Made by a program: the position numbers and the translations under genes | Assembly (NCBI GenBank): GCA_020848595.1 | Contig: JADLHV010000007.1 | Location: 1-9,480, forward strand | Direction of reading: 5' to 3' | Source of the DNA: Bacteroidia bacterium | GTDB lineage: Bacteria; Bacteroidota; Bacteroidia; NS11-12g; UBA955 | Length of the DNA: 9,480 bases | In this document: positions 5,627 to 9,480 of the stretch, one piece after another | Position numbering within the stretch: position 1 is the first letter of the stretch | Layout of the letters: each line of letters begins with the position of its first letter | The notes under the pieces: generated by a model | What the model was told of the DNA's origin: nothing | Seen by the model: the letters and a program-made list of their open reading frames with translations, nothing else | Databases searched by the model: none

Positions 5627-7429
5627 ATGAAATACTCAAAAATATTACTAATTTTCCTCTTTACAGGTTTGTTTTCTACAAGTATTTGGGCTCAAGATAA
5701 GAATGAAGACTCTTCGAAATACAATATCCCTAATCTTAGTATATTAGATTCACTAGTTGGAAATTACCGTGTATTTTTAACTGGAGAAAATCATACCTAT
5801 TACTATGTCAATAATAGTGTAAAATTACAAATGCTAAAGTACTTACACGAAAAGAAGGGCGTTAAAGACATGGTCATTGAGTTGGGTTTTGCTCGTGGTT
5901 TTTTGATAGATAAGTATATCAATGAAGATTCTAGTTATATTAATCTTCTCAATAGGACTACTGCTTACCAATATATCGAGTTTTATAATGATTTACGCAA
6001 ATGGAATCTATCCCTGCCTGTTGAAGAGAGAGTTCATATTCATGGCGTAGATGTGGAGCGATTTCCGGATGATGCTCCTGTACTTATGGCAGATATTCTT
6101 AAAAAGGATTCAACACCTCGTCCTGAAAGTATTCAGTTTCTGTCAGATGTTATAATCTCTTATGCTGAGTATAAACAGTCTGGAATTAGCTATGAAAATT
6201 ATTACGATTATTATGATTCTTATTATTTTAGTTATGGTTTATCTGACGAAATGACTTTGGATTCTATGTTAGTCGATTATAAAGTAATTCGCGAGGATTT
6301 TAAAACGTATCTAGGTGATAAATTTGAAGTTTTTGACAAATCTATGAAATCGCTAGAGGAATATCGAAAGTATAAGAAATATGCTCGAACTCCCCAACAA
6401 TACGTTTATAGAGAACGTTTCATGTATAAAAACATGATTGAATTACTTGAATCTGACTCTAATCGTAATATTTTTGGACAATTTGGTCGATGTCATGTTG
6501 GACTAAATCAAGTTATGAATGGTTGCGAATGGTATGATCATAGCCCTATGGCTAGAAGAGTTAACGAAAGTAAATATAAGGGTCAAGTTCTTAATATTGC
6601 TATCTTTTATGGATCTCAATATTCTAGTTTATATGATCCTATTATTGATGAATCTATTAATGTTTATTCATATAGCGATTCAATGGGAAATGATGTTTGT
6701 AAGCTTTTTGCACTTTCAGAAGATTCACTAAAAAATAAGAATTATGAGTATCTTATTTACTGCCGATTAAGCAAGATTAAAACCAAAGTTAAAACGAAAT
6801 TCAAATCAGATAATGTAAGTTCGTTTGACTTATTTGGAGGTGTTTCTAGATTTAATTTTTCTCGATTAAATCAAGCCATAGATCCTTCTGGTAAGGAGAT
6901 GTTTAAGAATGATATTAAATGCTTTGGGCTTGGTTTTAGTGTCTTGAGTGAAAATGTTTTTGTAGGTTTTGATTTTGTTGGATTCGAGGAAATGAATTTA
7001 AATGTAAGTAACTACAAATATCATTTATTTGGATTTTCAATTTCTGAAAAAATCGGATTTTCTCCTCAGTTTTCTAAGCATCTAAGTTTTTCTCCGCATT
7101 TCATTATTAATTACAGTCGCTTTAATCTTAATGTCACAAATGACTCAATTCCAAGTTTCGTAATACCAGGTTTTGCAAGCTCTAAAACCGAAAAATTTGT
7201 AAATGGAGCTTTAGCTTTAGGGGCTGGAATAAATATGAAATTAGGCATTGGAAGAAGTGTAGCATTGAGTTTTAATGGTCATATTTTAGCTGATCCTTCA
7301 TACAAAAATTGGAGAAGAGTTGAAGGAGGAGTCAATCCATTAGACTCAACTTCTCCAAAAACGTCTTTATTCAACTTTGGTTTTTCAGTTGGTTTAAGTT
7401 GGATGTTTTATGAAAATTATTATTATTGA
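5627..7429 (+). CDS. Exported erythromycin-esterase-like domain fused to a C-terminal outer-membrane beta-barrel
   Basis: This 600-residue protein has a signal peptide (MKYSKILLIFLFTGLFS, cleavage near WAQ at 21-23). Residues about 40-340 resemble the erythromycin-esterase/ChaN-like fold: VFLTGENH (49-56) with the Glu-His pair, MVIELGFARG (82-91), HIHGVDVE (137-144), RERFMYKN (262-269) matching the family's RDxxMAxN, and IFGQFGRCHVG (282-292) with His290 in the place of the second conserved His. Residues about 399-596 show eight alternating hydrophobic/polar strands rich in Phe, Gly and Tyr, including GLGFSVL, VFVGFDFVGF, YHLFGFSI, GALALGAGINM and FNFGFSVGLSWMF, consistent with an eight-stranded barrel, ending in Tyr. 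In such barrels both ends are periplasmic, so the enzyme domain would sit inside the outer membrane. A Tyr-rich stretch occurs at 189-203. Macrolide hydrolysis is not implied; the substrate is unknown. It appears to be a single-gene unit. Confidence 0.65.
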   Translation: MKYSKILLIFLFTGLFSTSIWAQDKNEDSSKYNIPNLSILDSLVGNYRVFLTGENHTYYYVNNSVKLQMLKYLHEKKGVKDMVIELGFARGFLIDKYINEDSSYINLLNRTTAYQYIEFYNDLRKWNLSLPVEERVHIHGVDVERFPDDAPVLMADILKKDSTPRPESIQFLSDVIISYAEYKQSGISYENYYDYYDSYYFSYGLSDEMTLDSMLVDYKVIREDFKTYLGDKFEVFDKSMKSLEEYRKYKKYARTPQQYVYRERFMYKNMIELLESDSNRNIFGQFGRCHVGLNQVMNGCEWYDHSPMARRVNESKYKGQVLNIAIFYGSQYSSLYDPIIDESINVYSYSDSMGNDVCKLFALSEDSLKNKNYEYLIYCRLSKIKTKVKTKFKSDNVSSFDLFGGVSRFNFSRLNQAIDPSGKEMFKNDIKCFGLGFSVLSENVFVGFDFVGFEEMNLNVSNYKYHLFGFSISEKIGFSPQFSKHLSFSPHFIINYSRFNLNVTNDSIPSFVIPGFASSKTEKFVNGALALGAGINMKLGIGRSVALSFNGHILADPSYKNWRRVEGGVNPLDSTSPKTSLFNFGFSVGLSWMFYENYYY

Positions 7430-7563
7430 TAAGTACTGAATTGTCTTCTTATTTTCTTTACTAGGCTAAAGTACACCCTATTTTTAAATTTGGATATTGA
7501 GTTTATGGTACTGATGTCTAGATCCATCATTAAAAAAAGGTAAAAAATAAGACCTCAATTCAT

Positions 7564-7571
7564 TTACTTTG
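7564..7571 (+). promoter_or_regulatory. Candidate -7 box of the pssA operon
   Basis: TTACTTTG differs from TAnnTTTG at one base and ends only 4 bases before the pssA ATG, which would make the message nearly leaderless. The 146-base gap before pssA otherwise contains a TGA-ended gene tail, pyrimidine-rich sequence and no clear terminator hairpin. Confidence 0.3.
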
Positions 7572-7575
7572 CAAC

Positions 7576-8262
7576 ATGTACTTGCGTTTTGTAAAGCAAA
7601 TCCCAAATCTATTCACACTCGGCAACCTGAGCTGTGGAGTTATAGCTATTCATCAAATCTTCAATGGCAGCTATGAAAATGCCTTTTTTCTAGTAATACT
7701 CGCTGCAATTCTCGATTTTTTTGATGGATTTATGGCTCGTTTATTAAGAGCAGATGGTGAAATGGGTAAGCAACTAGACTCAATGGCAGACCTAGTAACC
7801 TTTGGTGTTGCACCTTCATTTATGTTGTATAGTTTGTCTGATACGATAAGTAGTCCATTACGTTGGTCATTCATCCTGTTAGCAATATTTTCGGCTTATC
7901 GTTTAGCAAAATTTAATATTGATACCCGACAAACAAGTTCATTTATAGGTGTTCCAACCCCAATAACTGGATTAACATGTATGGCTTGGGGTGTAATAGA
8001 TTTGCCGATTAAAGATGCTTTTTTTGAAAATCAATGGCTTTATTTATTGCTTTGTTTAATTGTTTCTTTATTGCTTGTTAGTGAATTTCCAATGCCATCT
8101 TTGAAATTTAAAAAGGGTCAATCGAGTCCATTAGCTCAGTTTGTTGTTATCGGATTATTGGCTTTCGCTGCTCTGCTCTTTTATGGATGGTTATGTTTAC
8201 CGATATTTTATGCGTCCTATGTTTTGTCATCAATTCTGATTAATTTTGCCACAAAAAGATAG
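7576..8262 (+). CDS. pssA: CDP-diacylglycerol--serine O-phosphatidyltransferase (phosphatidylserine synthase)
   Basis: This inner-membrane enzyme transfers the phosphatidyl group from CDP-diacylglycerol to L-serine, the first step toward phosphatidylethanolamine. The full CDP-alcohol phosphotransferase motif DG-x2-AR-x8-G-x3-D-x3-D is present at residues 50-72 (Asp50, Gly51, Ala54, Arg55, Gly64, Asp68, Asp72). The N-terminus (QIPNLFTLGNLSCG, 8-21) is typical of the PssA branch, as is SAYRLAKFNID (106-116). Hydrophobic segments near 11-30, 35-50, 97-110, 125-142, 154-170, 187-203 and 206-224 fit a polytopic protein. At 228 residues the length is normal for the type II (membrane) family. It is the first gene of a tight operon, with purS starting 2 bases after its TAG. 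Confidence 0.93.
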   Translation: MYLRFVKQIPNLFTLGNLSCGVIAIHQIFNGSYENAFFLVILAAILDFFDGFMARLLRADGEMGKQLDSMADLVTFGVAPSFMLYSLSDTISSPLRWSFILLAIFSAYRLAKFNIDTRQTSSFIGVPTPITGLTCMAWGVIDLPIKDAFFENQWLYLLLCLIVSLLLVSEFPMPSLKFKKGQSSPLAQFVVIGLLAFAALLFYGWLCLPIFYASYVLSSILINFATKR

Positions 8263-8264
8263 AA

Positions 8265-8516
8265 ATGAAATTTTCAGTTGAAATTGAAGTTATGCCTCGT
8301 AAAGAGCTTTTAGATCCTCAAGGTAAAGCCGTCACTTCTGGTTTGCACGGTATTGGTTTTACTGGCATAGACAATGTTAGAGTTGGTAAATGCATTATGT
8401 ATGAATCTAGCGCTGAAAGTGAAACTGAAGCATATAATGAAGCAGAAGAAGCAAGTAAGAAGTTACTCGCTAATCTGGTTATGGAAAGCTATACAATTCG
8501 CATAAAAGCGATTTAA
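8265..8516 (+). CDS. purS: Phosphoribosylformylglycinamidine synthase subunit PurS
   Basis: PurS is the small structural subunit of the three-part FGAM synthase (PurL-PurQ-PurS), which converts FGAR to FGAM in purine synthesis and is thought to help couple PurQ-made ammonia to PurL. The 83-residue length is normal. Family signatures are present: an opening beta strand FSVEIEVMPRKELLDPQGKA (3-22), GLHGIGFTGIDNVRVGKCI (26-44) and KLLANLVMESYTIRI (66-80). It starts 2 bases after pssA and is followed 6 bases later by a flavoprotein gene. PurL and PurQ are not in the window. A free-standing PurS implies the organism uses the small-PurL type of the enzyme rather than the single large one. Confidence 0.93.
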   Translation: MKFSVEIEVMPRKELLDPQGKAVTSGLHGIGFTGIDNVRVGKCIMYESSAESETEAYNEAEEASKKLLANLVMESYTIRIKAI

Positions 8517-8522
8517 TCAAGC

Positions 8523-9480
8523 ATGTTGGATGCTGCCATCATTGGAGGTGGTGCCGCTGGTTTTTTTGCGGCTATTAATATTAAGGAAAAACATCCAAAT
8601 TGGAAAATTCAAATATTTGAGAAAAGCCCAACTTGTCTTGGGAAAGTTAAAATTAGTGGTGGAGGTCGTTGCAATGTAACGCATCATTGTTTTGATCCTA
8701 ATACTCTTGTAAATTATTATCCTAGAGGTAGTCGTGAATTACTTTCTGTTTTTAATCGTTTTAATCCTAAGCACACCATCGATTGGTTTAGAGAAAGAAA
8801 TGTTATTTTAAAAGCGGAATTTGATGGGAGAATGTTTCCAATCTCAGACGATTCTCAAACAATTGTAAAGTGTTTTTTAGATGCTTGTTCTAATCTAGAT
8901 ATCAAAATTAATACCCGTAGTGCTGTTTCTAAAATTTCAAAATCATCGGATTATTTTGAGTTTGTTACAGATTCTGACGTTTTTCATTGCAAAAACCTCA
9001 TAATTTGTACCGGTAGCAGCGAACATTTTTGGAATATATTAAAAAGTCTTGGGCATTCTGTCATTAATCCTGTACCTTCTCTATTTACATTCAATTCAAA
9101 AGATCCTTTAATTACAGATTTAATGGGTCTAAGCTTACCTTTAGTTCAAGTTAAATTGTCTTTGAATAAAGAAGATTTAAAAGCTAATGGTATCAAAGAA
9201 AAGTCTGTTATTCAACAAGGCCCATTGCTTATAACACATTGGGGTTTAAGTGGACCTGCTATTTTGAAACTGTCGTCAGTTTGTGCAAGAGTTTTACATC
9301 AATTAAATTATCATTTTGATATTCAACTCAACTTTAATAGTTTAACCACTGATGAAACTTTTAAAATTTTAACTGAAGCTAAACAAACTCACTTAAAAAA
9401 ACAAATAACTAATACGCCATTGTTCGAGTTTCCTTCTAGGTTTTGGGATCGACTTATTGATATCAGTATTGGTAAGAAGA
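8523..9480 (+). CDS. BaiN/HI0933-family NAD(P)/FAD-dependent flavoprotein (partial, runs off right edge)
   Basis: The frame is open from ATG 8523 to the window end, giving 319 complete codons. An N-terminal FAD-binding Rossmann motif IIGGGAAGFFAA (6-17) is followed by the family hallmark KVKISGGGRCNVTH (41-54), then DGRMFPISDDSQTIV (101-115), LIICTGS (159-165) and the highly typical GPLLITHWGLSGPAIL (233-248). Family members (YhiN/HI0933, BaiN) are mostly uncharacterised cytoplasmic flavoproteins; some act on steroid substrates in gut bacteria, but that role cannot be inferred here. After ICTGS the usual PKTGSTGDG stretch is replaced by a short SEHFWNILKSLGH, apparently a variant of this phylum. 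The C-terminal third lies outside the window. The start is supported by the 6-base spacing from purS and by the Rossmann motif only 5 residues in. Confidence 0.85.
   Translation, partial: MLDAAIIGGGAAGFFAAINIKEKHPNWKIQIFEKSPTCLGKVKISGGGRCNVTHHCFDPNTLVNYYPRGSRELLSVFNRFNPKHTIDWFRERNVILKAEFDGRMFPISDDSQTIVKCFLDACSNLDIKINTRSAVSKISKSSDYFEFVTDSDVFHCKNLIICTGSSEHFWNILKSLGHSVINPVPSLFTFNSKDPLITDLMGLSLPLVQVKLSLNKEDLKANGIKEKSVIQQGPLLITHWGLSGPAILKLSSVCARVLHQLNYHFDIQLNFNSLTTDETFKILTEAKQTHLKKQITNTPLFEFPSRFWDRLIDISIGKK

Noticed and set aside
6519..6731. Plus-strand frame inside the esterase-like gene
   Set aside because: It is an out-of-frame shadow within a 600-codon gene whose main frame carries the conserved motifs.
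7430..7575. Short repeats GTACTGA at 7433 and 7508 in the gap before pssA
   Set aside because: Seven-base direct repeats are expected by chance in AT-rich sequence and fit no terminator or operator layout.
7671..7874. Minus-strand frame inside pssA
   Set aside because: It is antisense to the catalytic motif region of pssA and is explained by that gene's codon pattern.

Overview
The window looks like chromosomal DNA from an AT-rich member of the Bacteroidota. The evidence is a Cys-rich PKD/Ig-like secreted protein, a DUF4340-type membrane-anchored protein, no purine-rich Shine-Dalgarno sequences before the starts, and several matches to the Bacteroidota promoter -7 box TAnnTTTG close upstream of start codons. 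No rRNA, tRNA, CRISPR array, transposase or phage gene was seen.

Left half (1-5283, all minus strand). In transcription order this is guaB (IMP dehydrogenase), then a close pair made of a DUF4340-family protein and an ApbE-like lipoprotein one base apart, then a secreted PKD-repeat protein that runs off the left edge. The guaB promoter box and a leader stem-loop touching its ATG are visible, and the DUF4340/ApbE pair has its own candidate promoter. The ApbE-like protein has lost several residues that define active flavin transferases. The PKD gene is broken by one in-frame TAA at 322-324. The same frame stays open and PKD-like for another 107 codons, to the window edge.

Centre (5284-5626). 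This is a divergent 343-bp non-coding region with several perfect dyads between guaB (minus) and the next gene (plus).

Right half (5627-9480, all plus strand). First comes a 600-residue exported protein that joins an erythromycin-esterase-like domain to a C-terminal segment reading as an eight-stranded outer-membrane beta-barrel. I consider this the most unusual architecture in the window. After a 146-bp gap comes a tight three-gene operon: pssA (phosphatidylserine synthase), purS (small subunit of FGAM synthase), and a BaiN/HI0933-family flavoprotein cut by the right edge. The pssA-purS and purS-flavoprotein spacings are 2 and 6 bases.

Housekeeping functions here are purine synthesis (guaB, purS, in separate units) and phospholipid synthesis (pssA). 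The envelope-facing proteins are the PKD protein, the ApbE-like lipoprotein, the DUF4340 protein and the esterase-barrel protein. All functional calls rest on motif recognition by eye, without database searches.
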